Assembly: GCA_036397455.1 (NCBI GenBank)
Contig: DASWIX010000004.1
Span: 19,581 to 83,580, forward strand
Length of the DNA stretch: 64,000 bases
Origin: JADFNB01 sp036397455
Lineage (GTDB): Bacteria > Gemmatimonadota > Gemmatimonadetes > Gemmatimonadales > GWC2-71-9
Reading direction: 5' to 3'
Positions within the stretch are counted from its first letter, which is position 1, and each line of letters starts with the position of its first letter. Positions 1-9,292 of this stretch are shown in pieces. A program made the position numbers and the translations under genes. The notes under the pieces were generated by a model. It worked only from the letters and a program-made list of their open reading frames with translations. It did not search any database and was not told the DNA's origin.

Positions 1-894
1 ATGGGCGCCGCTATCGAGGGCCGCGGGGATCGCTTGCCGCTGGTGGTGCGTGGTGGCAGGCTGAGGTCGTTGTCGTATGTCTCACCCGTGGCAAGTGCGC
101 AGGTGAAGGGCGCGATCCTGTTCGCCGGACTTGCCGCCGGCGTTGACGTTACCGTGCGGGAACCGTGGCGCTCGCGCGATCACACCGAACGCCTGCTCAC
201 GTATCTCGGATTCGACGTGCGGGTCGAAGCCACCGCCGTCACCCTCGCGGGCGCCGACCCGATGGCGCTGCGGTCGTTTTCGCTGGATGTGCCCGCCGAT
301 CCCTCGTCGGCGGCGTTTCTCGCGGCCGCCGCCGTGCTGGCGGAGGGCGGGGAACTGCTCATCGAGGGCGTTGGCGTGAATCCGACGCGCACGGGATTCC
401 TGCGCGTGCTCGCCCGGATGGGCGCGTCGATCGACTTGATCAATGGGCGGGAGGCCGGCGGCGAGCCGGTGGCCGACCTGATGGTCAGACCGGCGCAACT
501 CCGGGGCGTGACGGTCGATGCCCACGAGATCCCGTCGCTGGTTGACGAGGTCCCGGTCCTCGCGGTCGTGGCCAGTCGCGCCGCCGGCGAATCGGTATTT
601 CGCGGCGTGGGGGAACTGCGCGTGAAGGAAAGCAACCGGCTCGAATTGGTGGCGGCCAACCTGCGGGCGATCGGCGTGGCGGCTGAAGCCAGTGGCGACG
701 ATCTCACCGTGGCCGGCCATGAGGCGCCGCCGGTGGGACGGGTGCACACTGCGCACGACCACCGGCTCACCATGGCTTTCGCCGTGGCCGGTACGCTTCC
801 CGGCGCGGCGGTCGCACTCAGTGAGCGCGCCTCGGCGGGAGTGAGCTACCCCGGATTCTTCGACGATCTCGCCACCATAGGAGCCGCGTCGTGA
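1..894 (+). CDS. aroA: EPSP synthase, 3' part
   Basis: 3-phosphoshikimate 1-carboxyvinyltransferase, the sixth step of the shikimate pathway, which transfers enolpyruvate from PEP to shikimate-3-phosphate in the cytoplasm. Only 297 codons are visible against about 430 in the family, so the gene is cut by the window edge. The ATG at position 1 is an internal methionine (MGA-IEGR region), not the start. Recognisable blocks are SAQVKGAILFAGL and SRDHTERLL near residues 32-65, and KESNRLE near residue 208. The stop overlaps the cmk start by 4 bp (GTGA), so the two genes are probably co-transcribed and translationally coupled. Confidence 0.93.
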   Translation: MGAAIEGRGDRLPLVVRGGRLRSLSYVSPVASAQVKGAILFAGLAAGVDVTVREPWRSRDHTERLLTYLGFDVRVEATAVTLAGADPMALRSFSLDVPADPSSAAFLAAAAVLAEGGELLIEGVGVNPTRTGFLRVLARMGASIDLINGREAGGEPVADLMVRPAQLRGVTVDAHEIPSLVDEVPVLAVVASRAAGESVFRGVGELRVKESNRLELVAANLRAIGVAAEASGDDLTVAGHEAPPVGRVHTAHDHRLTMAFAVAGTLPGAAVALSERASAGVSYPGFFDDLATIGAAS

Positions 895-1565
895 GCCGTG
901 TCGTGTCGATCGACGGGCCGGCCGGGTCGGGCAAGTCGACCACCGCGAGGGCGGTGGCGCAGGCGCTCGGCTTCGCCCACCTCGATTCCGGGGCGTTGTA
1001 TCGGGCGTTCACACTGGCGGCGCTCGACGCCGCGGTCGACCTCACCGCGGGCGAACGGATCGCCGCGATGGCGCGGGAACTGCCGATTCGACTCGACCTG
1101 ACCGGCGATCGATTCCGGCCGGAAATCGCCGGCGTGGACGTGTCCGAGTCGGTCCGGCGCGCCGACGTGACGCAATCGGTGTCGGCCGTGTCGGCGCTTC
1201 CCGCGGTTCGCGAGCGGGCCACCGCGATGCTGCGGGCGGCTGCCACGCTGCACCCCAGGGGCATCGTGGCTGACGGGCGCGACATCGGTAGCGTCGTCTT
1301 TCCCGATGCGCAGCTCAAGATCTTCCTCACCGCGTCGGCGCTCGAACGCGCCGCGCGGCGGATGCACCAGGAAGCCCGTTCCGGCGACGCCACCGCGGTG
1401 CGCGCCGAGGCGGAGGCGCTCCTGGCGCGGGACCGCGCGGATAGCGAGCGACCGGTGGCCCCCCTGTGCAAACCGGATGGTGCCGTGCCGCTCGACACGA
1501 CCGGCATGGCGTTCTCCCACCAGGTCGAAACGATCGTCGACCTGGCACGGAAGACCTTCCCGTAG
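891..1565 (+). CDS. cmk: Cytidylate kinase
   Basis: Phosphorylates CMP and dCMP to the diphosphates using ATP, supplying nucleotides for RNA, DNA and phospholipid synthesis. It has 224 aa, the usual length. The P-loop GPAGSGKST lies at residues 9-17, followed by the CMP-binding HLDSGALYRA segment and, later, DGRDIGSVVFPDA. The start is GTG at 891, inside the GTGA overlap with the aroA stop. The order aroA-cmk-rpsA is a common bacterial arrangement. A strong promoter just after its stop codon means rpsA can be expressed separately. Confidence 0.96.
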   Translation: MSRVVSIDGPAGSGKSTTARAVAQALGFAHLDSGALYRAFTLAALDAAVDLTAGERIAAMARELPIRLDLTGDRFRPEIAGVDVSESVRRADVTQSVSAVSALPAVRERATAMLRAAATLHPRGIVADGRDIGSVVFPDAQLKIFLTASALERAARRMHQEARSGDATAVRAEAEALLARDRADSERPVAPLCKPDGAVPLDTTGMAFSHQVETIVDLARKTFP

Positions 1566-1566
1566 C

Positions 1567-1595
1567 TTGACATAGGCCGACCCCGCCTCTATGCT
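1567..1595 (+). promoter_or_regulatory. Sigma-70-type promoter for rpsA
   Basis: TTGACA at 1567-1572, then exactly 17 bp, then TATGCT at 1590-1595. The -35 box is a perfect consensus match and the -10 box matches at four of six positions. It starts 2 bp after the cmk stop and about 80 bp before the rpsA ATG, leaving a short leader. Confidence 0.75.
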
Positions 1596-1672
1596 CATCG
1601 TCTTGCCGCTTCCGGCCGTCGGGAGCGCAATTCACCCTCATCCGCGGTGCCGTCTGGCCGCGTTGCTGGAAC

Positions 1673-3514
1673 ATGGCTGACTCCCTGACCGACACTCCAG
1701 GCGTGGCTTCGGCCACCCACGACAGTCCCTCCTCGTCTCTCAATGTCCGGGCAGATCTCTACGACGACGAGTATTCCGACGAACAATACGAGCAGATGCT
1801 CGCCCTCTACGAGGGTACGCTGCAGAGCATCGTCGAGGGCGAAATCGTCACCTCGAAGGTGCTCCGCGTGACCGAGAACCACGTCATCCTCGACGTGGGT
1901 TTCAAGTCCGAAGGCGCCATCCCGATCGACGAATTCAAAGACCCCAAGTCCCTCAACCCCGGCGACGAAATCGAGGTGTTCCTCGAACGGCTCGAGGATC
2001 AGGACGGGGCGGTGGTGCTGTCGAAGAAGAAGGCCGATTTCATGCGCGTGTGGGAGAAGATCCGCCACGCGCACGAGAACGATCAGCCGGTGGCGGGCAC
2101 GCTGATGAAGAAGATCAAGGGCGGCGTGGTGGTCGACCTCATGGGCGTCGACGCGTTCCTGCCCGGCAGCCAGATCGCGCTGCGCCGCGTACCCAACATC
2201 GATGAGCTCCTCGGCGAGACCTACGAATTCAAGATCATCAAGCTCAACAAGCGGCGCCGCAACATCGTCGTGTCGCGACGGGTGATCCTCGAGGGCGAGC
2301 GCGCCGAGAAGCGCGAGCACCTGATGAAGGAGCTCGAGGTCGGCCAGGTGCGGAAGGGTGTGGTGAAGAACATCACCGACTTCGGTGCCTTCATCGATCT
2401 CGGCGGCGTCGACGGCCTGCTGCACATCACCGACATGAGCTACGGGCGCGTCTCCCATCCCTCCGAAATGGTCGACATGGGCAGGGACATCGAGGTCAAG
2501 GTGCTCGACATCGACTGGGATCGGGAACGCATCTCGCTCGGCCTCAAACAGCTCCAGCCCTATCCCTGGCAGGATGTGGCGGAGAAGTACCCGGTCGGTT
2601 CGCGCGTCCAGGGCAAGGTCGTGAGCATCACCAACTACGGTGCGTTCGTCGAACTCGAACCGGGCATCGAGGGCCTGGTCCACATCAGTGAGATGAGTTG
2701 GACCCGCAACGTACGGCACCCGTCCAAGGTCGTCTCCATCGGCGAGTCGATCGAGGCGGTGGTGTTGAAGGTCGATCCGTCGGAAGAGAAGATCTCGCTC
2801 GGCATGAAGCAGACCGAGCAGGATCCGTGGATGATGCTGCCGATGAAGTATCCCATCGGTACCCGCATCACCGGCAAGGTCCGCAACCTCACGTCGTTCG
2901 GCGCATTCGTCGAAATCGAGCCCGGCATCGACGGCCTGGTCCATATCTCGGACATGTCCTGGACGAAACGCGTGCAGCATCCGTCCGAAGTCGTGAAGAA
3001 GAACGACACGGTGGATGTGCTCATCCTGAATATCGACGCCGACAACAAACGCATTTCCTTGGGGCTCAAGCAGGCCCAGGAAGATCCCTGGTTGCAGATC
3101 GGCGAGGACTACCCGGTCAACCGCGACCTCGAGGGCTACATCGTCCGCGTCATCGACAACACCGTGGTCGTGGACATCGGCAACGACATCGAGGGAGTCG
3201 TCCCGGGCAGCCAGTTCCCGGTTGGTGACAAACAGCTCGATACCGTGGCCAAAGAGGGTTGGCTGGTCGACGTCAAGGTGATGGAGGTGGACCCGATTCA
3301 TCACAAGATCGTCCTCGCCGCGACGAGTGAGCCGCGCGAGCCGGAAGGCGGCGCGCGGATTCGGCCGATCATGATCGACGAGGGTGATGACGACGAGGTT
3401 GACGCGGATGTCGTACCGGTCGCCGCCGTATCGGCTGCGCCGGAGCCGGCCCAGGAAGACCGTTCGGCACCCGTGTCCGACGCGGAGACCGCCAAAGACG
3501 CGCCGGCCGAGTGA
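1673..3514 (+). CDS. rpsA: 30S ribosomal protein S1
   Basis: Binds mRNA on the small ribosomal subunit and helps start translation of structured or weak-SD messages. It has 613 aa. Six S1 (OB-fold) repeats are visible. The first two are divergent (around residues 45-125 and 130-200). Repeats 3-5 are canonical, with GAFIDLGGVDGLLHITDMSY-type signatures. The sixth is around residues 480-550. A tail of about 55 residues is rich in acidic residues, Ala and Pro. It has its own promoter and is followed by a GC-rich hairpin. Six repeats match the full-length proteobacterial-type S1. Confidence 0.97.
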   Translation: MADSLTDTPGVASATHDSPSSSLNVRADLYDDEYSDEQYEQMLALYEGTLQSIVEGEIVTSKVLRVTENHVILDVGFKSEGAIPIDEFKDPKSLNPGDEIEVFLERLEDQDGAVVLSKKKADFMRVWEKIRHAHENDQPVAGTLMKKIKGGVVVDLMGVDAFLPGSQIALRRVPNIDELLGETYEFKIIKLNKRRRNIVVSRRVILEGERAEKREHLMKELEVGQVRKGVVKNITDFGAFIDLGGVDGLLHITDMSYGRVSHPSEMVDMGRDIEVKVLDIDWDRERISLGLKQLQPYPWQDVAEKYPVGSRVQGKVVSITNYGAFVELEPGIEGLVHISEMSWTRNVRHPSKVVSIGESIEAVVLKVDPSEEKISLGMKQTEQDPWMMLPMKYPIGTRITGKVRNLTSFGAFVEIEPGIDGLVHISDMSWTKRVQHPSEVVKKNDTVDVLILNIDADNKRISLGLKQAQEDPWLQIGEDYPVNRDLEGYIVRVIDNTVVVDIGNDIEGVVPGSQFPVGDKQLDTVAKEGWLVDVKVMEVDPIHHKIVLAATSEPREPEGGARIRPIMIDEGDDDEVDADVVPVAAVSAAPEPAQEDRSAPVSDAETAKDAPAE

Positions 3515-3533
3515 GCCGGCCGGACCCGGTCAC

Positions 3534-3569
3534 GCGCCGGCGGCGCCGCATGCGCGGCGTCGCCGGCGC
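3534..3569 (+). terminator. GC-rich hairpin after rpsA
   Basis: A 9-bp stem (3534-3542 with 3561-3569) continues into a second 6-bp stem (3544-3549 with 3554-3559) around an ATGC loop. It is followed by a mildly T-rich stretch and lies 20 bp after the rpsA stop and before the carboxylase gene. There is no long U-tract, so it may be a weak terminator or an mRNA-stabilising hairpin. Confidence 0.5.
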
Positions 3570-3607
3570 TTGCTCTTGCCACCCCGCGGCCTAGCCGGGG
3601 TTCAACC

Positions 3608-5158
3608 ATGACCATCGACAAGAAGCTCGAACGCCTGCAACGCCTCCGGGACGAAGCGGAACTCGGCGGCGGAGCGGAGCGCGTCAAGGCCCAGCACGCC
3701 AAGGGGAAACTCACCGCGCGCGAGCGCGTCGACCTGCTGCTCGACAAGGGATCGTTCGTCGAACTCGATCGGTTCGTCACCCACCGATCGACCGCGTTCG
3801 GACTCGACAAGAACAAGCCGCTCGGCGACGGCGTTGTGACCGGCTACGGTCGTATCGACGGCCGCCAGGTCTATGTCTTCTCGCAGGATTTCACCGTGTT
3901 CGGTGGCTCGCTCGCCGAAGCGCATGCGGAAAAGATCTGCAAGATCATGGATCTCGCGGTCCGCAACGGCGCCCCGGTCATCGGCCTCAACGATTCCGGG
4001 GGCGCGCGCATTCAGGAAGGCGTCGTGTCCCTGGGTGGCTACGCGGACATCTTCTTCCGCAACACGCGCGCCTCGGGCGTGGTCCCCCAGATCAGCGCCA
4101 TCCTCGGTCCGTGCGCGGGTGGGGCCGTCTATAGTCCGGCCATCACCGATTTCATCTTCATGGTGCGCGGCGTCTCGTACATGTTCGTGACCGGTCCCAA
4201 CGTCGTGAAGACCGTCACGCACGAGGACGTCACGGCGGACGAACTCGGCGGTGCCGACGTACACGGATCCGTGTCGGGCGTGGCGCAGTTCGTGCTCGAC
4301 TCCGAGGTGCAGTGTATCGCGCAGATCCGGCAGCTCATGTCGTTCATCCCGAGCAACAACGTCGACGGCCCGCCGGTCCGCGCGACCGAAGACCCGCCCG
4401 ACCGCTGCGATGAGGCGTTGCTGACGATCGTACCCGACAACCCCAACAAGCCGTACGACATCCACGAGATCATCCGCCGCGTGGTCGATGACGGCGATGT
4501 GCTGGAAGTCCATCGCGACTGGGCGCAGAACATCGTCGTCGGGTTCGCGCGTCTCGGCGGGCACCCGATTGGCGTCATCGCCAACCAACCGTCGGTGCTC
4601 GCGGGCGTGCTCGACCGCGCCTCGTCGCGCAAAGGCGCGCGGTTCATTCGATTCTGCGATGCGTTCAACATCCCGCTCGTGACGTTCGAGGACGTCCCCG
4701 GCTTCCTGCCGGGCGTCGACCAGGAACATGGCGGAATCATCGGACACGGCGCGAAGCTGTTGTTCGCCTATGCCGAGGCCACCGTGCCCAAGCTGACCGT
4801 CATCACGCGCAAGGCCTACGGCGGCGCGTACGACGTGATGAGTTCCAAACACGTTGGTGGAGACTTCAACGTGGCCTGGCCCACGGCCGAACTCGCGGTC
4901 ATGGGCCCCAAGGGCGCCGCCGAGATCCTGTTCCGGCGCGAGATCGCGGACGCGGACGATCCCGCGGCAAAACTCGAGGAGTTGGTGGCACAGTATCGCG
5001 AGCAGTTTGCACATCCCTACGAGGCGGCGGCCCGCGGATTTCTCGACGACGTCATCGATCCCCGCGAGACCCGGCCGCGACTCATCTCGGCGTTGCAGAC
5101 CCTGCTCACCAAACGCGAGAGCCCGCCGCCGAAAAAGCATGGCAACATCCCGCTGTAG
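3608..5158 (+). CDS. pccB: Acyl-CoA carboxylase carboxyltransferase
   Basis: Carboxyltransferase beta chain of a biotin-dependent acyl-CoA carboxylase, probably for propionyl-CoA or acetyl-CoA. It moves carboxylate from carboxybiotin to the acyl-CoA. It has 516 aa, the normal length for PccB/AccD5-type proteins that fuse both carboxyltransferase halves. Visible motifs are SQDFTVFGGSL, GLNDSGGARIQEG in the N half, and GGAYDVMSSKHVGGD in the C half. It is followed at 15 bp by biotin carboxylase and further on by a biotin carrier, so the enzyme is assembled from one cluster. Substrate cannot be fixed from sequence alone; propionyl-CoA is the most likely. Confidence 0.9.
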   Translation: MTIDKKLERLQRLRDEAELGGGAERVKAQHAKGKLTARERVDLLLDKGSFVELDRFVTHRSTAFGLDKNKPLGDGVVTGYGRIDGRQVYVFSQDFTVFGGSLAEAHAEKICKIMDLAVRNGAPVIGLNDSGGARIQEGVVSLGGYADIFFRNTRASGVVPQISAILGPCAGGAVYSPAITDFIFMVRGVSYMFVTGPNVVKTVTHEDVTADELGGADVHGSVSGVAQFVLDSEVQCIAQIRQLMSFIPSNNVDGPPVRATEDPPDRCDEALLTIVPDNPNKPYDIHEIIRRVVDDGDVLEVHRDWAQNIVVGFARLGGHPIGVIANQPSVLAGVLDRASSRKGARFIRFCDAFNIPLVTFEDVPGFLPGVDQEHGGIIGHGAKLLFAYAEATVPKLTVITRKAYGGAYDVMSSKHVGGDFNVAWPTAELAVMGPKGAAEILFRREIADADDPAAKLEELVAQYREQFAHPYEAAARGFLDDVIDPRETRPRLISALQTLLTKRESPPPKKHGNIPL

Positions 5159-5173
5159 CCGGCCGGCGGCGAC

Positions 5174-6676
5174 ATGAAGCGCGTCCTCATTGCCAACCGG
5201 GGCGAGATCGCCTGCCGCATCATCCGCGCCTGTCATGAAGAGGGGCTGGAGGCGGTCGCGGTCTTCTCCGAGGCGGACCGGCTGAGCCCGCACGTGCACG
5301 CCGCCGACGTCGCCGTGGAAATCGGGCCGGCGCCGTCACGCGAGTCCTATCTCAATCCCGACCGCCTGCTCGACGCCGCGCGCGTGACCGCGGCCGACGC
5401 GGTACACCCGGGATACGGCTTTCTGGCCGAACGGGCCGCGTTCGCGGAGGCCGTGACCGACGCCGGGCTGATCTTCATCGGGCCGACCGCCGACGCCATC
5501 CGCTCCATGGGCGAAAAGACGGAAGCCCGACGGCGGATGGAAGCCGCCGGCGTGGCGGTCGTGCCGGGAACCACCGGTGCTGTCGCGTCGGTCGACGCGA
5601 TCCGCGCCGTGGCCGACGACATCGGGTACCCGATCATGCTCAAGGCAGCCGCCGGTGGCGGCGGCAAGGGCATGCGTCGGGTGGACGATCCCGACGCGCT
5701 GGCGTCGGCGTTTCGGGCGGCGGGGTCGGAGGCTGAGAGCGCGTTCGGCGACGCCGCCGTGTACGTGGAGAAGTGCATCGAGCACCCGCGTCATGTCGAA
5801 ATCCAGGTGCTGGCCGACCGTCACGGTCGCACACTGCACCTCGGAGAACGCGAGTGCTCGATCCAGCGCCGTCACCAGAAGCTCGTCGAGGAATCGCCGT
5901 CGCCCGCGGTGTCATCTGAACGGCGCCTCGCCATGGGGCAGGCGGCGGTGCAGGCCGCCCAGTCGGTCGCGTACCTCGGAGCGGGCACGGTCGAGTTCCT
6001 GCTGGCGCCGGACGGTCAGTTCTACTTCCTCGAGATGAACACCCGCATCCAGGTCGAACATCCCGTCACCGAGTTGGTGTACGGCGTCGATTTGGTGCGC
6101 GAACAACTCCGCATCGCCGCCGGGAAGCCCACGACCGTCGACGAACGGGTGTTGCGTCCCCGCGGCCACGCGATCGAATGCCGGATCACCAGTGAAGATC
6201 CCTTCAACGGGTTCCTGCCCGCCACCGGCCAGATCGAGTACATGCGCGTCCCGTCGGGCCCCGGCGTCCGATGGGATGGCGGAATCGAGATTGGATCTGA
6301 CGTGGGCATGTTCTACGACCCGCTCCTTGGCAAACTGATCGTGTGGGGGGAGACCCGTGACGTGGCGATCCGGCGCATGCGGCGGGCGCTCGACGAGTTG
6401 ATCATCGTGGGCGTACCCACCGCCCAGGGATTCCATCGCCGTGTGATGGACGAGCCGGCCTTCGTGCGCGGCGAGTACGACATCGAGTATATGACCGATC
6501 ACGGCCAGGCACTGCTCAGCCGGGCCGTACCCGACCGCTGGTTGGACCGCGCAGCGGTGGCCGCGGCCCTCGCGGAACACGCCAGCCGTTCGGCCCGCCT
6601 GGCGCTGGCCGACGACGGGACCGCGCCGAATGCGAGCCCCTGGCTCGTCGACGCGCGGCGGCGGGGCTTGAGGTGA
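5174..6676 (+). CDS. accC: Biotin carboxylase subunit
   Basis: ATP-grasp biotin carboxylase that charges the biotin of the carrier protein with bicarbonate. It has 500 aa, slightly longer than a free AccC (about 450), as in alpha subunits of acyl-CoA carboxylases. Motifs are the N-terminal RGEIACRIIRAC, HPGYGFLAE, the glycine-rich KAAAGGGGKGMR ATP loop near residue 160, ERECSIQRRHQK, and EMNTRIQVEHPVTE. The biotin domain is not fused here but encoded separately at 7890-8393. The stop overlaps the next gene's GTG (GTGA). Confidence 0.92.
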   Translation: MKRVLIANRGEIACRIIRACHEEGLEAVAVFSEADRLSPHVHAADVAVEIGPAPSRESYLNPDRLLDAARVTAADAVHPGYGFLAERAAFAEAVTDAGLIFIGPTADAIRSMGEKTEARRRMEAAGVAVVPGTTGAVASVDAIRAVADDIGYPIMLKAAAGGGGKGMRRVDDPDALASAFRAAGSEAESAFGDAAVYVEKCIEHPRHVEIQVLADRHGRTLHLGERECSIQRRHQKLVEESPSPAVSSERRLAMGQAAVQAAQSVAYLGAGTVEFLLAPDGQFYFLEMNTRIQVEHPVTELVYGVDLVREQLRIAAGKPTTVDERVLRPRGHAIECRITSEDPFNGFLPATGQIEYMRVPSGPGVRWDGGIEIGSDVGMFYDPLLGKLIVWGETRDVAIRRMRRALDELIIVGVPTAQGFHRRVMDEPAFVRGEYDIEYMTDHGQALLSRAVPDRWLDRAAVAAALAEHASRSARLALADDGTAPNASPWLVDARRRGLR

Positions 6677-7893
6677 CCGCGGTGCTCATCGAGCGGATCG
6701 CGTCCGGCGGGGACGGGGTCGGTCGATTGCCCGACGGCATGACGGTGTTCGTGCCGCGCACCGTCCCGGACGAGCGAGTGCGAGTCGAAATCGTGGAGCG
6801 CAAACGCCGATTCGCGCGGGGCAGGCTGGTGGCAGTCGAGTCGGCGGGTACGGGCAGGGTCGATCCCGCATGTCCGCACTACACCGAGGACGCCTGCGGA
6901 GGGTGCCAGTTACAGCATCTCGCCGTGGCCGACCAGCTCCGGGCCAAGCAGCAGATGGTGGGCGACGCCCTACGCCGCATCGCCCGGCGGGACGTGCCGG
7001 ATCCGGCTATTGTCGCGGCCGAATCTCCCTGGCACTATCGCAGCAAGGTCACGGTGACCGTGGCCGGCGGGCGGGCGGGATTTCATCGAGCCGACCGACC
7101 GGGAACGGTGTTCGATCTGACCACCTGCCGCATCGCAAGTCGGACGCTGATGACGTTGTGGGAACAGGTTCGCCCGGCGCTCGCCCTGCTCCCGGATGGC
7201 GCCACCGGCGTTGTCCTGCGCGAGGACCGATCCGGACGACTCCACGTCGTGGTGCGTGATGGGAATCCCCCGTTCGATGCCCGCCGATTCCTCGAGGCGG
7301 TGGCCCAGCCGCACCTGACCGTGTGGTGGCGACCGATGGGGGGCGCCGCCCGGGCGGTCGCCGGACCCAACGCCGGATTCCCGGCGCTCGCGTTCGCGCA
7401 GATTCATCCGGACATGGCCGATCGGGTGCGGGCCGATGCGGTCCACACCCTGGGCGCCCTCGAGGGCCGCACCGTGTGGGACCTCTATTGTGGCGTGGGA
7501 GACACCGCCCGCGACCTGGCGGCGCGCGGCGCGACCGTGTGGGCGGTCGACTCCGACCGCAGCGCGATCGAGTGGGCCGGCCAGCAGGCGTCGCGGTCGC
7601 CCATTCGCTACCTGCGCAGCCGTACCGAAGAGAGCCTGGCGCGGCTGCCGCCGCCGGCCGCCGTCGTGGTCAACCCGCCGCGCGGCGGGCTGCATGGGCT
7701 GGTCGCGTCGGCACTCGAACGCTGGGCCGCGGCGCGGCGCGGCGCCCGTCTGAGCTACGTGTCGTGCGATCCGGCGACCCTGGCACGCGATCTGGGCCGG
7801 ATGCCGTCCCTTTCGATCGAAGGCGTGACCGCCTACGACCTGTTCCCTCATACGAGCCATGTCGAGACGCTGGTTTCCCTGAGGGCCGGGTGA
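6673..7893 (+). CDS. TrmA/RlmD-family RNA m5U methyltransferase
   Basis: Probable SAM-dependent uracil-C5 methyltransferase acting on rRNA or tRNA. It has 406 aa and starts at GTG. An N-terminal TRAM-like beta domain (residues 1-55) is followed by iron-sulphur cluster cysteines (C67, C75 and C78 in CPHY...CGGC, and probably C near 154). The C-terminal Rossmann fold contains VWDLYCGVGDT, then NPPRGGL, and the catalytic SCDPATLARDL. It lies between the biotin carboxylase and biotin carrier genes and overlaps both by 4 bp, an odd place for an RNA-modifying enzyme. The family is clear; target uridine (RlmD, RlmC or TrmA type) is not. Confidence 0.85.
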   Translation: MTAVLIERIASGGDGVGRLPDGMTVFVPRTVPDERVRVEIVERKRRFARGRLVAVESAGTGRVDPACPHYTEDACGGCQLQHLAVADQLRAKQQMVGDALRRIARRDVPDPAIVAAESPWHYRSKVTVTVAGGRAGFHRADRPGTVFDLTTCRIASRTLMTLWEQVRPALALLPDGATGVVLREDRSGRLHVVVRDGNPPFDARRFLEAVAQPHLTVWWRPMGGAARAVAGPNAGFPALAFAQIHPDMADRVRADAVHTLGALEGRTVWDLYCGVGDTARDLAARGATVWAVDSDRSAIEWAGQQASRSPIRYLRSRTEESLARLPPPAAVVVNPPRGGLHGLVASALERWAAARRGARLSYVSCDPATLARDLGRMPSLSIEGVTAYDLFPHTSHVETLVSLRAG

Positions 7894-8393
7894 AGTACAC
7901 TGTCACGATCGGTTCGCGCGTGTGCGAGGTCGACCTCACGGGCGACAGGGTCGTGCTGGACGGCCGCCCGTTTCACGCTGAACTCCGTCGGATGCCCGGC
8001 ACGCCGCTGCGACATCTCATTGTCGATGGCGTGTCGCAGACGCTCGCCATGAGCCGGAGCGACGACGGCTGGGCGCTCCTTCGCGGCGGTGAGACCGTCA
8101 CGGCCCAGGTACGTGACGAGCGCACTCGCCAGCTCGAAGAGATGACCGCAGGGGGTGCCGCCGCGGGCGGGCACCAGATCGTCAAGGCGCCGATGCCCGG
8201 CCTGGTGCTGCGCATCGAGGTCGAGGTGGGGACCAGCGTCAAACGCGGGTCGGGTCTGATGGTGTTGGAGGCGATGAAGATGGAAAACGAACTCACCGCA
8301 CCGATCGATGGCGTAGTGACCGCGATTCACGTGGAAGCGGGCGCCCCGGTCGACAAGGGAGCCTTGCTGGTGGAGGTCTCACAGGAGCCTTGA
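7890..8393 (+). CDS. Biotin carboxyl carrier protein
   Basis: Small carrier whose lysine-bound biotin shuttles carboxylate between the biotin carboxylase and carboxyltransferase encoded just upstream. It has 167 aa. The start is GTG at 7890 in a GTGA overlap with the methyltransferase stop. The frame is open further upstream, but that part lies inside the methyltransferase gene. The C-terminal biotinyl domain (about residues 95-167) carries LEAMKMENE, with the biotinylated lysine at about residue 130. The N half resembles the linker domain of acyl-CoA carboxylase alpha chains, so this is a split-off tail of such a subunit. Confidence 0.88.
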   Translation: MKYTVTIGSRVCEVDLTGDRVVLDGRPFHAELRRMPGTPLRHLIVDGVSQTLAMSRSDDGWALLRGGETVTAQVRDERTRQLEEMTAGGAAAGGHQIVKAPMPGLVLRIEVEVGTSVKRGSGLMVLEAMKMENELTAPIDGVVTAIHVEAGAPVDKGALLVEVSQEP

Positions 8394-8418
8394 CCGGTTG
8401 TTGGCGTGCCGCTAGCTT
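8390..8418 (+). promoter_or_regulatory. Sigma-70-type promoter for rplM-rpsI
   Basis: TTGACC at 8390-8395, 17 bp, then TAGCTT at 8413-8418. The -35 box overlaps the stop of the biotin carrier gene. It gives a leader of about 25 nt before the rplM ATG at 8448. Confidence 0.6.
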
Positions 8419-8447
8419 GCGTGTCTGTCTGTATTTACGGGATTTTC

Positions 8448-8894
8448 ATGAAGACCTTTACACTCAAACTCGCCGAGATCGAACATCGCTGGCACCTCGT
8501 GGATGCCGACGGCGTGGTTTTGGGCCGGTTGGCCAGCCAGGTGGCCCAGCTCATTCGCGGCAAGCATAAGCCGACGTTCACTCCGCACATGGATTGCGGG
8601 GATTTCGTCGTGGTCGTCAACGCCGAGAAGGTGCGGCTCACCGGGCGCAAGCTCGAGCAAAAGCGCTACTTCCATCACACGGGCTTCATGGGGCACGAGC
8701 GATTCACGCCGGTGCGCGCCATGCTCGAGAAACATCCCGAGCGGGTGATCGAAAAGGCGGTGTTCGGAATGCTTCCCAAAGGAACCCTCGGACGGCAGTC
8801 GCTGCGCAAGAAGCTCAAAGTCTACGCCGGGGCGGACCATCCGCACGCGGCGCAAAGCCCGGTGCCGATGCGTCTCCACAAGGACAAGGCATGA
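8448..8894 (+). CDS. rplM: 50S ribosomal protein L13
   Basis: Early-assembly large-subunit protein, 148 aa, close to the usual 142-150. Conserved blocks include WHLVDADGVVLGRLAS near the N-terminus, GDFVVVVNAEKV, KRYFHHTGFMG and the GMLPKGTLGR segment. An upstream in-frame ATG at 8406 exists, but homology starts at 8448 (MKTFTLK) and the promoter -10 region covers the earlier start. The stop overlaps the rpsI start as ATGA, the usual L13-S9 pairing. Confidence 0.96.
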   Translation: MKTFTLKLAEIEHRWHLVDADGVVLGRLASQVAQLIRGKHKPTFTPHMDCGDFVVVVNAEKVRLTGRKLEQKRYFHHTGFMGHERFTPVRAMLEKHPERVIEKAVFGMLPKGTLGRQSLRKKLKVYAGADHPHAAQSPVPMRLHKDKA

Positions 8895-9292
8895 CCGAAC
8901 ACCCGGAACTTCGCTGGCACGCCGTGGGACGCCGCAAGACCAGCGTCGCGCGCGTGTATTTGACCCCCGGTTCAGGGAAGTGGAGCATCAATGGTCGCAC
9001 GCTCGGCGACTACTTCCCGCGCCATTCGCACGTGCAGCACATCCAGCAGTCGTTCCAGGCCACCGATACGCTCGGCGCGTTCGACGTGAAGGCCCGGGTC
9101 AACGGCGGCGGCCTCACCGGGCAGTCGGGGGCGTTGCGCCTCGGCATCGCGCGCGCGCTGGTTCTGGCCGACGAGACGCACCGACAGAAACTGCGGGCCC
9201 ACGGATTGCTGACCCGCGATCCGCGCGCCGTGGAGCGGAAGAAGCCGGGCCAGCCGGGCGCGCGCAAACGGTTCCAGTTCTCGAAACGGTAA
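8891..9292 (+). CDS. rpsI: 30S ribosomal protein S9
   Basis: Small-subunit head protein whose C-terminal tail reaches the P-site tRNA. It has 133 aa. Typical features are GRRKTSVARVYL at the N-terminus, VNGGGLTGQSGALRLGIARA in the middle, and the basic end RKRFQFSKR. The ATG at 8891 overlaps the L13 stop (ATGA). The following 118 bp before rpsB hold no further gene. Confidence 0.96.
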   Translation: MTEHPELRWHAVGRRKTSVARVYLTPGSGKWSINGRTLGDYFPRHSHVQHIQQSFQATDTLGAFDVKARVNGGGLTGQSGALRLGIARALVLADETHRQKLRAHGLLTRDPRAVERKKPGQPGARKRFQFSKR

